Source: Phocaeicola abscessus CCUG 55929 (GTDB taxonomy: Bacteria; Bacteroidota; Bacteroidia; Bacteroidales; Bacteroidaceae). From it: a DNA stretch of 64,000 nt. This document shows, in pieces, positions 49,542 through 58,490 of the stretch (position 1 is the first letter of the stretch; each line of letters starts with the position of its first letter). Made by a program: the position numbers and the translations under genes. Where the stretch lies: positions 1 to 64,000 of the forward strand of contig NZ_HE997182.1 of the NCBI RefSeq assembly GCF_000312445.1, in the 5' to 3' direction. The notes beneath the pieces are model-generated. The model ran no database searches. It was not told the origin of the DNA and worked only from the letters and a program-made list of their open reading frames with translations.

Positions 49542-50357
49542 ATGGCACATTATGATATCCGACCGCTTCAGCTGCGCATGCTGAAAATTTTACTCGCATT
49601 CGATAAGGTTTGTCGCGAACACGATTTGCGTTATTGTATTTTTGCCGGAACCTTATTGGGTGCGATACGACATAAGGGATTCATCCCGTGGGACGACGAT
49701 ATGGATGTGGGTATGCCGCGCCCCGATTACGAACGGTTTATCCAACATGCCGCAGAGTGGTTGCCTACCCCTTACGAGTTTGTCTGCGCAGAGAACGACG
49801 AGAACTATCCCTTGCCTTTCGGAAAGATTCAGGACGCAAGCACCACGCTGATCGAACGGAAACATTTGAGCTATCTGGGAGGCATCTACGTGGATGTGTT
49901 CCCTTACGACGGGGTACCGGCAAGCCAATTAAAACGTCGGGTGCACTATGCATCGTTTGAATGCTTCAAACAGATCCTCTACCTCGTTTATCGCGATCCC
50001 TACAAGCATGGGCACGGCCCGAGTTGCTGGATTCCTCTCTTGTGTCGGAAACTTTTCACCAAGAAAGGAATACAGCAAAAGATCCGCCGTATCTTAACGA
50101 AATACGATTTCGACCAATGCCACTATACGGCCGACTATACGGACGGTCTGCGAGGGGTGATGCGCAAGTCGGTTTACGATACTTATGCCTATTACGAGTT
50201 TGAAAAAGAAAAGGTACAAGGGCCTAAACTGTACGAAGAATACCTCACCCGAATCTATGGCGATTACAAGCAACTTCCCGATGCGGAGCATCGACGCCAA
50301 CATAATTTTTACTATTTGGATTTAAATAAACCCTACAAGGAATACCGAGAGAAATGA
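49542..50357 (+). CDS. LicD family protein
   Basis: A member of the LicD/FKTN nucleotidyltransferase-fold family, whose known members transfer phosphocholine or phospho-sugars to cell-surface glycans. From the ATG at 49542 it is 271 aa and starts MAHYDIRPLQLRMLKIL. The family signature is clear: FAGTLLGAIRHKGFIPWDDD followed by MDVGMPRPDY (about 36-64). No membrane segment is seen. It overlaps the next gene, a glycosyltransferase, by 4 nt, so both probably decorate one surface polysaccharide. The donor and acceptor are unknown. Confidence 0.88.
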   Translation: MAHYDIRPLQLRMLKILLAFDKVCREHDLRYCIFAGTLLGAIRHKGFIPWDDDMDVGMPRPDYERFIQHAAEWLPTPYEFVCAENDENYPLPFGKIQDASTTLIERKHLSYLGGIYVDVFPYDGVPASQLKRRVHYASFECFKQILYLVYRDPYKHGHGPSCWIPLLCRKLFTKKGIQQKIRRILTKYDFDQCHYTADYTDGLRGVMRKSVYDTYAYYEFEKEKVQGPKLYEEYLTRIYGDYKQLPDAEHRRQHNFYYLDLNKPYKEYREK

Positions 50358-51484
50358 AAATCGGATTCGACGGAAAACGGGCGATTCGCAATTTCACCGG
50401 CTTGGGCAATTACAGCCGTTATGTACTAAATATCCTGTGCAGGTTCTTTCCCGAAAACGAATACGAGGTCTTCGCCGCGAAAGCGATCGACAATGACCGA
50501 ATGAGCGCTTTATTGGAGAAGAATACTTGTTTGAAAATGCAATACGCCACCGGAATGGGAGCGCACTTTCCCGCCCTCTGGCGTTCGTGGGGCATCGGCA
50601 ATCGGCTGAAAACATCCGGCATCCAATTATATCACGGATTGAGTAACGAACTCCCCTTCAATATTCGGAAAAGCGGGGTGAAAAGCATCGTGACCATTCA
50701 TGACCTGATCTTCCTCCGACAACCCGACTGCTATTCCCCCATCGACCGGATGATCTACAACATCAAATTTCGAAAGGCTTGTGAAGATGCCGACCAAATC
50801 GTCGCCGTGAGTGAATGTACCAAAAGAGATATCATCGCACTCTATCATATTCCGGAAGAAAAGATTCTGACCGTCTATCAGAACTGCGACCCTGTTTTCT
50901 CCGTTTCCGTCGCCGAAGAGAAGAAGAATCGCATTCGGGAGACTTATCGCCTGCCAGAGCAATACATCCTAAACGTAGGAAGCGTGGAAAAACGCAAAAA
51001 CGCGTTGTCTATCGTAAAGTCGTTACTCCGACTGCCGAACGACATCCATCTCGTTATCGTCGGGCGAAGGACGAAATATGCAGAACTGATCGATCGATTC
51101 GTCGCCGAACATCAGTTGGAAAAGCGGGTACACTTGTTAGACAAGGTCTCTTTCGACGACCTTCCGGCCATCTATCAGCAAGCATCTTTATTCGTTTATC
51201 CTTCTGTTTATGAAGGATTCGGTATTCCCGTCTTGGAAGCGTTACACTCCAAGGTTCCCGTGATCTCGACCCGCCTGTCGAGTATGGAAGAAGCGGGAGG
51301 CGCATCGTCAATCTATGTCGCCCCGTATGCGGTAGATGAACTGGCGCAAGCAGAATTGTCCGTTCTTACGGATGAGCGTCTCCGACAGCAAATGATCGAC
51401 GACGGGTTAAAACATGCAGTCAGTTTCTCCGACGAGCTTCAGGCGAAGAAGCTGATCGAACTGTATCAAAGGCTCATCGGTTGA
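50354..51484 (+). CDS. Glycosyltransferase family 4 protein
   Basis: A 376-aa retaining GT-B glycosyltransferase. The N-terminal acceptor domain starts MKIGFDGKRAIRNFTGLGNY, and the C-terminal donor domain has NVGSVEKRKN and the EX7E motif YEGFGIPVLEALHSKVPVIS (near residue 290). It starts inside the licD stop (ATGA). Its 3' end overlaps the convergent rfbF gene by 11 nt. The sugar it adds is not known. Confidence 0.9.
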   Translation: MKIGFDGKRAIRNFTGLGNYSRYVLNILCRFFPENEYEVFAAKAIDNDRMSALLEKNTCLKMQYATGMGAHFPALWRSWGIGNRLKTSGIQLYHGLSNELPFNIRKSGVKSIVTIHDLIFLRQPDCYSPIDRMIYNIKFRKACEDADQIVAVSECTKRDIIALYHIPEEKILTVYQNCDPVFSVSVAEEKKNRIRETYRLPEQYILNVGSVEKRKNALSIVKSLLRLPNDIHLVIVGRRTKYAELIDRFVAEHQLEKRVHLLDKVSFDDLPAIYQQASLFVYPSVYEGFGIPVLEALHSKVPVISTRLSSMEEAGGASSIYVAPYAVDELAQAELSVLTDERLRQQMIDDGLKHAVSFSDELQAKKLIELYQRLIG

Positions 51485-52250
51485 ATCGCCAAGGTGCCTC
51501 CCCCGAGGCCCACAAAGCGTTCAGATAATCCCTGTCGCGAACGGTATCCATACATTGCCAGAAACCTTCGTGACGATAAGCCGTCAGCTGCCCGTCGCGA
51601 GCCAGATTTTCCAAAGGTTCGCGTTCAAAAACCGTCGAATCGTTGCAGATATAATCGAAGACTTTGTGATTAAGGACGAAAAAACCTCCGTTGATCCATC
51701 CTTGATTGATCTGGGGCTTCTCTTTGAAGGCGTGGACAAGGTTTTCCCCATCAATAGTCAATTCTCCGAAACGCGCCGTCGGATGAACCGACGTCACCAT
51801 CGCCCACTTGCCTGACTTACGATAGCTCTCCGCCAACGCCCGTATATTCACATCCGAAACCGCATCGCCGTAAGTCAGCATAAAGTCCTCCTCGCCGATC
51901 AATTCCTTCAAACGGAGCACTCGTCCCCCCGTCATGGAATGTTGACCGGTATCCACCAAAGAAATCTGCCAATCCAGCTGGCTCCGGTCGTTCAGATAAT
52001 GAACCTGATTGGCAGCCAGGTCGATGGTAAAATCATTATTCAGCGAATAATAATTAAGGAAATAGTCTTTGATCACTTCTCCCTTATAGCCTAAGGCGAC
52101 AATAAAATCCTTATATCCGTAATAAGCGTAATGATGCATGATATGCCAAAGAATCGGTTTATCACCAATTTCGACCATCGGTTTGGGAATCAGCTTAGTG
52201 TATTCTGAGAGGCGAGTGCCGAATCCTCCTGCTAAAATAACAACTTTCAT
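51474..52250 (-). CDS. rfbF: Glucose-1-phosphate cytidylyltransferase
   Basis: Makes CDP-glucose, the first step toward CDP-3,6-dideoxyhexoses and related sugars. The 258-aa product has the nucleotidyltransferase motif LAGGFGTRLSEYTKLIPKP (6-24) and the RfbF-type KPMVEIGDKPILWHIMHHY, with YGDAVSDVNI and INGGFFVLNHKVFDYI. It lies 4 nt after the aminotransferase gene. The usual next enzyme, CDP-glucose 4,6-dehydratase (RfbG), is not in the window. Confidence 0.93.
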   Translation of the reverse strand: MKVVILAGGFGTRLSEYTKLIPKPMVEIGDKPILWHIMHHYAYYGYKDFIVALGYKGEVIKDYFLNYYSLNNDFTIDLAANQVHYLNDRSQLDWQISLVDTGQHSMTGGRVLRLKELIGEEDFMLTYGDAVSDVNIRALAESYRKSGKWAMVTSVHPTARFGELTIDGENLVHAFKEKPQINQGWINGGFFVLNHKVFDYICNDSTVFEREPLENLARDGQLTAYRHEGFWQCMDTVRDRDYLNALWASGEAPWRFNR

Positions 52251-52254
52251 GGCA

Positions 52255-53361
52255 TTATAAACTATTAATCAACAAACAAATCAAATCAATGTCCCGATCG
52301 GTCAGGTCGGGATGCATCGGTATGGAGAGCTCTTGCGAGAAAAGCCGTTCCGTAATCGGCAGCCGATAGGAGGACTTGAAATAAGTCAGCTGATGGTTCG
52401 GACGATATTGGATACCGCATTGGATATCATGTTCCTGAAAGAGTTTCTCCAACTGCTCCCGCTTCCCGCGCTGCACCAAGATGGGAAAAATATGCGGAAC
52501 GATCTCGTCGTAGTTCATCTGAATGAGACGGACATTTTCGTTGCCCGACAGCAGTTCCGTGTATCGCTTAGCGATGTGTTGCCGTTTTGGAGCGAACTCC
52601 TTTTCGAAACGCGAGAGCTGTACCAAACCTATCGCTGCGAAGATATTGCTCAAATGATACCGATACCCCTGTTCAGTCACGTCAAAATCATAGCTGCGTT
52701 GACCAAGATATCGCTTCTCAGCATCTTTCTGGACACCCAACAGACGGGCATCGCTAACCGCTTCGATCACCTTTTGATCGGCTGTAAAGATCGCGCCACC
52801 TTCGCCGCAGGTTATGTTCTTAATACCGTCGAAACTGAAACAGGTCACATCGCCAAAGGAGCCAACTTTCCGCCCTTGGCTTTTACAGCCGAAAGCGTGG
52901 GCAGCATCTTCCACCAATCGAAGTCGATGTGTCCGGGCAAACGCATGATAGGCGTCAATTCCTGCGATATTGCTTGCATAGTATACCGGCATGATGGCTT
53001 TTGTCTTTGGAGTAATCCGTTTTTCCGCATCCTTCAAGTCGAGCAACATCGTATCCGGATCGACATCGCAGCTGACCGGTACGCAACCTGCCCCCGTTAT
53101 TGCCTGAAAAGAAGAGACAAACGTATACGAGGGAACCAGCACTTCGTCACCCGGCTCGGTCACCGCCTGAACGGCCAAATGTAGCGCCGCCGTTCCGCTA
53201 TTTACACAAATACATTTAAACCCTCCGCCGACAAATTGTTCCAAAGCGTGTTCGAAATCTCCCACCAGCGATCCCATTCCTAAATATCCGATGTCTTCAA
53301 TAACATGCGCGACGGCATCCGCTTCCCGTTTGCCTACGACCGACTTAGATAATCTTATCAT
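52255..53361 (-). CDS. DegT/DnrJ/EryC1/StrS family aminotransferase
   Basis: A PLP-dependent sugar aminotransferase (368 aa). The PLP region has NSGTAALHLAVQA, the Asp of LVEDAAHAFG and the Schiff-base Lys in FDGIKNITCGEGGA (about 185). Because this Lys is present, it is not an RfbH-type 3-dehydrase, where the Lys is replaced by His. It probably aminates a keto-sugar nucleotide for a surface glycan; whether the substrate is a CDP-sugar made with RfbF is open. It reads into rfbF. Confidence 0.88.
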   Translation of the reverse strand: MIRLSKSVVGKREADAVAHVIEDIGYLGMGSLVGDFEHALEQFVGGGFKCICVNSGTAALHLAVQAVTEPGDEVLVPSYTFVSSFQAITGAGCVPVSCDVDPDTMLLDLKDAEKRITPKTKAIMPVYYASNIAGIDAYHAFARTHRLRLVEDAAHAFGCKSQGRKVGSFGDVTCFSFDGIKNITCGEGGAIFTADQKVIEAVSDARLLGVQKDAEKRYLGQRSYDFDVTEQGYRYHLSNIFAAIGLVQLSRFEKEFAPKRQHIAKRYTELLSGNENVRLIQMNYDEIVPHIFPILVQRGKREQLEKLFQEHDIQCGIQYRPNHQLTYFKSSYRLPITERLFSQELSIPMHPDLTDRDIDLICLLINSL

Positions 53362-53423
53362 CCTATTATAAGTTTAATTAGAGCAAATGTAGAGAAAAAC
53401 GACCAGATATCCTGCTATAAACA

Positions 53424-53463
53424 AAAGATACGCAGAGATTTCCGTGCATCCCTGCGTATCTTT
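53424..53463 (-). terminator. Terminator downstream of the DUF2795 gene
   Basis: A perfect 12-bp stem (AAAGATACGCAG/CTGCGTATCTTT) with a 16-nt loop and a TGTTTATAG tail on the minus strand. It separates the DUF2795 unit from the DegT gene. Confidence 0.8.
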
Positions 53464-53474
53464 CCCACATGCGA

Positions 53475-53696
53475 TTAATATTCATCCTCGTTGAAGAAAA
53501 AATCTTCTTTTGTCGGATAATCAGGCCATATATCTTCAATGTTTTCGTATATTTCGCCCTCATCTTCTATTTCCTGCAGATTTTCAATGACCTCCATAGG
53601 AGCTCCTGAACGAATTGCATAGTCAATCAGTTCATCTTTGGTAGCAGGCCAAGGAGCATCTTCTAATTTCGAGGCTAATTCTAATGTCCAGTACAT
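53475..53696 (-). CDS. DUF2795 domain protein
   Basis: A small acidic protein (73 aa) of a family common in Bacteroidota and of unknown function. The core APWPATKDELIDYAIRSGAP and the following EVIENLQEIEDEGE are typical, and the C-terminus is very acidic (PTKEDFFFNEDEY). No signal peptide is seen. TAAGGAG lies 7 nt before the start, a clear Shine-Dalgarno site. It stands 72 nt after the adenosyltransferase gene. Confidence 0.85.
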   Translation of the reverse strand: MYWTLELASKLEDAPWPATKDELIDYAIRSGAPMEVIENLQEIEDEGEIYENIEDIWPDYPTKEDFFFNEDEY

Positions 53697-53703
53697 AGTA
53701 AAT

Positions 53704-53710
53704 CTCCTTA
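53704..53710 (-). promoter_or_regulatory. Shine-Dalgarno site of the DUF2795 gene
   Basis: TAAGGAG, 7 nt before the ATG at 53696. Confidence 0.65.
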
Positions 53711-53768
53711 CGTGTTAAAAATGAATTACATACACCTAATTTTCGGCGCAAAGATAGTATAATTTAGA

Positions 53769-54323
53769 TCATGTGCCACTAATATCCAATAATTTTTCTT
53801 CTTCTCCGGATAAAAGATTCAATTTCCTCGAAAGGACAAAAAAATAATCGGACAACCGATTCATAAAAGCAGTCAATTGTGCATCTACTTCAAAGCGCTC
53901 GCCCAACGACAGAATACGGCGCTCCGCCCTCCGGCAAACAGTTCGGCAAACATGACACACGGCCGCTCCCCGCGATCCTCCGGGAATAATAAACGATCTT
54001 AAAGGAGGCAAATCCTTCGTAACAGCATCGATGGCATTTTCTATCTTCGTCACATCCTCGGAAGTCACCCCACAGCTTCCTCTCAATTCCGTCTGCAATT
54101 GATCGGTGGCCAAATATCCGCCGATCGAGAACAATTTCCGCTGCAAGTAATTCATGCATTCCAAATCTTCCGCGGCTGCAAGATAAGTATATAACAAACC
54201 TAATTGTGCATTCAACTCGTCTACCGTTCCATAAGCCTCTAAACGCACATCCGTTTTCAGAACACGTACTCCTCCAACCAAAGAAGTCGTTCCCTTATCA
54301 CCTGTTCGAGTATATATTTTCAT
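53769..54323 (-). CDS. pduO: Cob(I)alamin adenosyltransferase, PduO type
   Basis: Transfers the adenosyl group of ATP to cob(I)alamin to make coenzyme B12 (184 aa). The ATP-binding N-terminus has [15 protein letters not shown], followed by [12 protein letters not shown] and the C-terminal CRRAERRIL and [14 protein letters not shown]. It starts 2 nt after the methyltransferase-like gene, probably one transcript. No cobalamin riboswitch and no B12-dependent enzyme are seen nearby. Confidence 0.93.
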   Translation of the reverse strand: MKIYTRTGDKGTTSLVGGVRVLKTDVRLEAYGTVDELNAQLGLLYTYLAAAEDLECMNYLQRKLFSIGGYLATDQLQTELRGSCGVTSEDVTKIENAIDAVTKDLPPLRSFIIPGGSRGAAVCHVCRTVCRRAERRILSLGERFEVDAQLTAFMNRLSDYFFVLSRKLNLLSGEEEKLLDISGT

Positions 54324-54325
54324 GA

Positions 54326-54949
54326 TTACAAAAAATTAATAATATAATGTTCTTTATAACGTTTCCTATCAAAGAATACAAGCCCTATATCAAATAGATC
54401 AAATGTCAGTCCCGTACGTTCATCTTTCTGGATCTGCCTCCACCAGAAACGTTTTTCCTCTGACTCGTGAATCCCGGCTACGATGAACCAAGTCTCGGCC
54501 TTTCCATATAAGATTGCCTTCTCGTACACTTCCTTGTAATAGGGAGTATGCCCGATGTGCAGACAGTCGACTTGCTTTATCTTTTCCAACCTTTGTTGTA
54601 ACTCGTTTAAGGAACTCTCTCTGCCACGACTGCGAACAGCATAAGCTTTCATCTTCCGATTAGCGGCACACATATAATCAAAGGAAGCGCCGTTTTCTCG
54701 TCCGAACTCAATCAAATTAGTAGGCTGATAGAAATTGACCAGCCTAAAGAGAAGCCTGTTGACCTTTGGCCTGTAGTGAGGAAGATAACCATCATACTCA
54801 CGCATTTGCAAAGTACGATAGGCATAATATGGGCGCTTTTCATAAATGACGGAAGTAACCAAAAAAAAATCCGTCGGCGACTGCACTCCGAAACCGCCTC
54901 TATGCCGGATCCGTCGGCACCAATTCCACAGTCTGCGAGGAGTTATCAT
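54326..54949 (-). CDS. Class I methyltransferase-like protein
   Basis: A 207-aa protein resembling a Bacteroidota family of putative SAM-dependent methyltransferases. It has the family N-terminus [16 protein letters not shown] and a glycine motif in [15 protein letters not shown] near residue 85, which is a weak match to SAM motif I (ExGxxxG). The substrate is unknown and activity is unproven. The -7 box TATATTTG (54990-54997) may drive it and the downstream adenosyltransferase. Confidence 0.6.
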   Translation of the reverse strand: MITPRRLWNWCRRIRHRGGFGVQSPTDFFLVTSVIYEKRPYYAYRTLQMREYDGYLPHYRPKVNRLLFRLVNFYQPTNLIEFGRENGASFDYMCAANRKMKAYAVRSRGRESSLNELQQRLEKIKQVDCLHIGHTPYYKEVYEKAILYGKAETWFIVAGIHESEEKRFWWRQIQKDERTGLTFDLFDIGLVFFDRKRYKEHYIINFL

Positions 54950-55393
54950 GTTCCGTATTTAATCATTATGTTGCTGCTGCTTACGCGTACAAATATATCA
55001 GATTATTTACAATAACCGCCTTGCGGAAAAAGAGATGTCAACTGTTAAACAAACCTTCAATCAAGTTTGTTTTTTCGAAATTCTCGAAACGTTCATCATG
55101 CGCAAGCTTTACCTTCCTCAATAATAAAAAGAACTCCCTTCGAGACGTCGCATCAAAATTCCCAGTAACCTTTTTTATTTTACTCTTTCTTAGCACCTAC
55201 AAACAACCATTTTCCTCCGGTATAAATTATCCAATAAGAAAGATAAAAGGTCAAAATGAATTTCCACCATCCCACGTCATGAATGAGGAATTTATAAATT
55301 CAATAAAAACGAAGTACCTATACCGGTTATGAAAACAAACTTCATGTAGGCGTTCATCTCTTTAATATCTTTCATAAAAGTATGACCATAAGC
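54950..55393. other. AT-rich gap without a supported gene
   Basis: This 444-nt gap is visibly richer in A+T than its flanks. An open frame at 55021-55332 (103 codons, plus strand, TTG start) is low in complexity and resembles nothing I know. On the minus strand a short frame near 55365-55305 starts MKDIKEMNAYMKFVFITG and stops after 27 codons. Either could be a relic. A candidate -7 box for the left-hand gene is at 54990-54997. Confidence 0.55.
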
Positions 55394-56335
55394 TTATTTT
55401 TCATCCAACAAATCTTGCAAATATTGGCGAGTTTTCGCTAAATAGTCTTTATTCGAACCATTCAATTCGCATTCGATCGTCAAAGCTCCTTCATAACCTT
55501 CTTCTTTTAGAATTCTGATAATTGCGGGGAAATCGACATCTCCCTCCGGTATCGGTTTTTCGACGCCTAAATGATACGGATCTTCTCGAGTGGGATAACA
55601 ACCGTCCTTGGCATGAATATCTTTCACCAAAGGGCCGAACTGCCGAATCGCATCCGTCGGGTTAGCTTTTCCATAGAGCAAAAGATTGGCCACGTCGCAG
55701 TTGACGAACACATTGCCCGTACCGATATCGGTCAAGGCCCGAATCAAGGTCGTCGGCGTTTCCTGTCCCGTCTCGAAATAAATCATAATACCTCTATCTT
55801 TCGCATAACCCGCTAACCGTCGCATCACTTCGATGAACTCCTCATATTGCTCACAGGACGGATCCTCCGGAATAAAGCCAAAATGGGAGTGCATAGCCGG
55901 AATTCCTGCCAGAACACAGAAATCAATGATATGATGATAAGCTTCAATCTTTTCGGCACGACCTTCTCGGGGAACTAAGCCGATGGTTGCCGGCCCTTCT
56001 TTAAAATTCCAAACGCTACGACCGGGAACACCCACCACCGTTGTTACCTTTATATTATATTTTTCGGAGGCGGCTTTTACCTTTTGGGCTAACGCTGCGT
56101 CCATTCCTTTGCCGTAATGTATCTGACAGGAAGTAAACTTATTTTCTTTCAACTCTCTAAAGCTACCGTCGATATCGCTTAAGTTGTATATGATGGTGCC
56201 GATAGTTATTTTACTTGATACCACATGAGCCATCGCATTTGCTTTTTTACTTTCTCCCGTTCCCGCCTGAGCCGTCCTCATATAAACGAAACCGATTATC
56301 CCAGAGAGTACAAGTGCCGAATAAATTTTTTTCAT
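55394..56335 (-). CDS. Exported sugar-phosphate isomerase/epimerase family protein
   Basis: A xylose-isomerase-like TIM-barrel protein (313 aa from the ATG at 56335). The N-terminus MKKIYSALVLSGIIGFVYMR is a signal peptide with a likely cut after TAQA. Metal-site segments are visible: Glu in YFETGQETPTT, Asp/His in DIHAKDG and Glu in LTIECELNGSNKDY. The substrate is unknown; periplasmic members are common in Bacteroidota. It stands alone between the AT-rich gap and the repeat pair at 56587-56680. Confidence 0.82.
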   Translation of the reverse strand: MKKIYSALVLSGIIGFVYMRTAQAGTGESKKANAMAHVVSSKITIGTIIYNLSDIDGSFRELKENKFTSCQIHYGKGMDAALAQKVKAASEKYNIKVTTVVGVPGRSVWNFKEGPATIGLVPREGRAEKIEAYHHIIDFCVLAGIPAMHSHFGFIPEDPSCEQYEEFIEVMRRLAGYAKDRGIMIYFETGQETPTTLIRALTDIGTGNVFVNCDVANLLLYGKANPTDAIRQFGPLVKDIHAKDGCYPTREDPYHLGVEKPIPEGDVDFPAIIRILKEEGYEGALTIECELNGSNKDYLAKTRQYLQDLLDEK

Positions 56336-56352
56336 TTTCAATGTATTTTTAA

Positions 56353-56553
56353 TTAATAGTCGATCATTTCAACCATCCAATTGCCTGATACAGCATGGAA
56401 GAAAAAAAGAGAATGTTTTAGCAACCATCCGGATTTCAGGGATGCATTGCATTCACAGCACTTTTTCAAAGGCAAATGTACAAATTCATACTCGAATAAG
56501 TAAAACTTCAGCTTAGTTTTTTCATCTCTATTCCGTTCCGTTACAACCAACAT
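56353..56553 (-). CDS. Doubtful small open frame
   Basis: A 66-codon frame starting at the ATG at 56553 (MLVVTERNRDEKTKLKF). It has a Cys pair in KKCCECN but no family resemblance that I recognise, no ribosome binding site and no clear promoter. It lies in the 338-nt gap between the isomerase and pntB, which otherwise holds the CRISPR-like repeats. It may be a relic or chance. Confidence 0.2.
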   Translation of the reverse strand: MLVVTERNRDEKTKLKFYLFEYEFVHLPLKKCCECNASLKSGWLLKHSLFFFHAVSGNWMVEMIDY

Positions 56554-56586
56554 CGTACCCAAAAGAATACCTTTCCGCGTTGGAAG

Positions 56587-56680
56587 ATATCCTCTTATAC
56601 AATTATAGACTAAAACTCTCGCTTCATGTGCTGTGTAGTGGTGGCATCATCATATCCTCTTAACAATTATAGACTAAAAC
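56587..56680 (-). CRISPR. CRISPR-like pair: two ~30-nt repeats with a 35-nt spacer
   Basis: On the minus strand both copies read GTTTTAGTCTATAATTGT and end AAGAGGATAT; 56587-56616 is 30 nt and 56652-56680 lacks one base. The 35 nt between them (56617-56651) are unrelated. Repeat and spacer sizes fit CRISPR, and a GTTTTAGTC start occurs in some type II repeats. No third copy, leader or cas gene is seen in the window. The upper copy supplies the TAG stop of pntB, so a local duplication is an alternative. Confidence 0.35.
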
Positions 56681-58098
56681 TGGCTCATCAATATATCCAA
56701 CGATTCTTTCGCATCTCCCAACATCAAATAAACGCCTGTTTTCCGCGAATAAAGAGGATTCTCGACTCCTGCATATCCCGGTTTCAAGTCGTAATTGCAG
56801 ATAATGACTTCCGGAGCCTGATCTACGTTCAACACCGGCATACCATAGATAGGAGTGTCTTCCGCATGACGCGCCGCCGGATTCATCACGTCATTCGCCC
56901 CGATCACGATCACGGCGTCTGCTCGTGCAAAATCGTCATTGATCACTTCCATCTCGTAAAGTTGTTCGTACGGGACATCGGCTTCCGCTAATAAGACATT
57001 CATGTGCCCCGGCATTCTGCCCGCTACCGGATGAATAGCAAAACGGACTTTCGTTCCATTGCCAGCTAACTTATCCGCCAACAACTTCACTCGATGTTGC
57101 GCCTGAGCCAATGCCATTCCGTATCCCGGAACGATAATCACATCCTTGGCAGCGGCGAGCACGGAACCGGGAGTTTTATCCGCTACCGCTTCCTTCCTTA
57201 CTCCTTCTCTCGTTCCTTGTTGCGGAACGGTCTCCGCCTGCTGAGGAACCATTTGACGTTGCGTTATTCCCCCTGAAAGGATACTCAACAAGTTACGATT
57301 CATCGCTTTAGACATAATCTGCGTCAACAATAAACCAGAAGCGCCGACGATACCACCGACAGCCACTAAGAAAATATCGCTGATGGCCATACCCGCAATG
57401 GCGCCGGCCACACCCGACAAAGAATTAAGCAACGATATGGTGATAGGCATATCCGCCCCTCCCACACGGACGGAAAAATAAAGCCCGAACAATGCGGAAG
57501 CGATGATCGTCCCCCCAATAGTCCAACTATCTTCATCATAAACAGTCCCCAACACAATGAAGAGAACCGTGACAAAGAGGAGCACTAATGTAATCAGGCT
57601 ATGCGAAGACCAGACAATCGATCTCTGAGGCAATACCCGATGCAATTTGCCTGCCGCGACCAAGCTGCCGACCAAGGTAATCATACCTACGGCGATGGCC
57701 AATAAAGACGTGCAGCGTACAAACGGAATATACCCACTCAGGACAATAATAACTTTCTGGTAAGGGCTGAAAGCCAAATAAGTAGCCGATAAAATGCCGA
57801 CTAAGGCAGAGGCGCCTCCACCGAAACCGTTGAATAAGGCTACGATCTGAGGCATCTGGATCATCTTTGCCCTCCGGGCGATCAGGCCTCCTATCAACGC
57901 GCCGACAACAATTGTCGGGTAAACGGTATAAGCCCTCGCAATACCGGAAAAGAACAGTGTAACGACAATACCGACGAGTATTGCAAGAGCGGAAAGCAAA
58001 TTGCCGCTTACTGCCGTCTTTACCTTACTCATCATAGAAATGCCTGCCAGAACCGCTACCGAAAGCAAAATACTGATAATAATCTGTAACGTATCCAT
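56674..58098 (-). CDS. pntB: NAD(P) transhydrogenase subunit beta
   Basis: The NADP(H)-binding and membrane subunit of proton-pumping transhydrogenase (474 aa). The first 270 residues hold about nine hydrophobic segments; the C-terminal dIII domain has VPGYGMALAQAQHRV, GRMPGHMNVLLAEADVPYEQ and GANDVMNPAARH. The ATG at 58098 overlaps the stop of pntAB (TGATG), showing translational coupling. Its stop codon lies inside the repeat copy at 56652-56680. Confidence 0.95.
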   Translation of the reverse strand: MDTLQIIISILLSVAVLAGISMMSKVKTAVSGNLLSALAILVGIVVTLFFSGIARAYTVYPTIVVGALIGGLIARRAKMIQMPQIVALFNGFGGGASALVGILSATYLAFSPYQKVIIVLSGYIPFVRCTSLLAIAVGMITLVGSLVAAGKLHRVLPQRSIVWSSHSLITLVLLFVTVLFIVLGTVYDEDSWTIGGTIIASALFGLYFSVRVGGADMPITISLLNSLSGVAGAIAGMAISDIFLVAVGGIVGASGLLLTQIMSKAMNRNLLSILSGGITQRQMVPQQAETVPQQGTREGVRKEAVADKTPGSVLAAAKDVIIVPGYGMALAQAQHRVKLLADKLAGNGTKVRFAIHPVAGRMPGHMNVLLAEADVPYEQLYEMEVINDDFARADAVIVIGANDVMNPAARHAEDTPIYGMPVLNVDQAPEVIICNYDLKPGYAGVENPLYSRKTGVYLMLGDAKESLDILMSQF

Positions 58099-58415
58099 CA
58101 CTCCTGACTTTTGTTCCTGTTAAACATCTTAAGCATCCGATGGGTTATCCCAAAACCGCCAAACACATTGATAGAAGCTAAAATGATGGCTACCCCACCC
58201 ATTATCTGAGAAAAGATTTTCGAACCTGCTCCCAAATCGATATTGAGCAAGGCGAAAGCCGTAGCTGTGATAGAGCCGACAATCGTGACTCCCGACAAAG
58301 CATTCATCCCCGACATCAACGGAGTATGAAGCAAGCTCGGAACCGTCCTGATGATAAAGTACCCGGCAACGGTACACCCGATGAATATTAACAATAAAAT
58401 AATTGGACTAATCAT
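58098..58415 (-). CDS. pntAB: NAD(P) transhydrogenase subunit alpha, membrane part
   Basis: The separate membrane part of the alpha subunit (105 aa) with three hydrophobic segments, including the family segment HTPLMSGMNALSGVTIVGSI. In E. coli this is fused to the NAD-binding part; here it is a separate gene, as in Rhodospirillum rubrum. It lies between the NAD-binding subunit gene (75-nt gap) and pntB. Confidence 0.93.
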   Translation of the reverse strand: MISPIILLLIFIGCTVAGYFIIRTVPSLLHTPLMSGMNALSGVTIVGSITATAFALLNIDLGAGSKIFSQIMGGVAIILASINVFGGFGITHRMLKMFNRNKSQE

Positions 58416-58490
58416 AAACGCAAATTAAAAAAGAAAAGAGGACCGACATGCGACGAAACATGACGACCGCCCCTCTTCAATGAACAATAA

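Noticed and set aside
52255..53361. The DegT protein as RfbH (CDP-4-keto-6-deoxyglucose 3-dehydrase)
   Set aside because: RfbH has His in place of the PLP Lys; here the Lys is present in DGIKNIT.
53711..54340. A cobalamin riboswitch controlling the adenosyltransferase
   Set aside because: The gene follows the methyltransferase-like gene by 2 nt and no B12-box-like element is seen upstream of either.
55021..55332. A 103-codon frame on the plus strand
   Set aside because: TTG start, low complexity, no ribosome binding site and no family resemblance. Described only as part of the gap.
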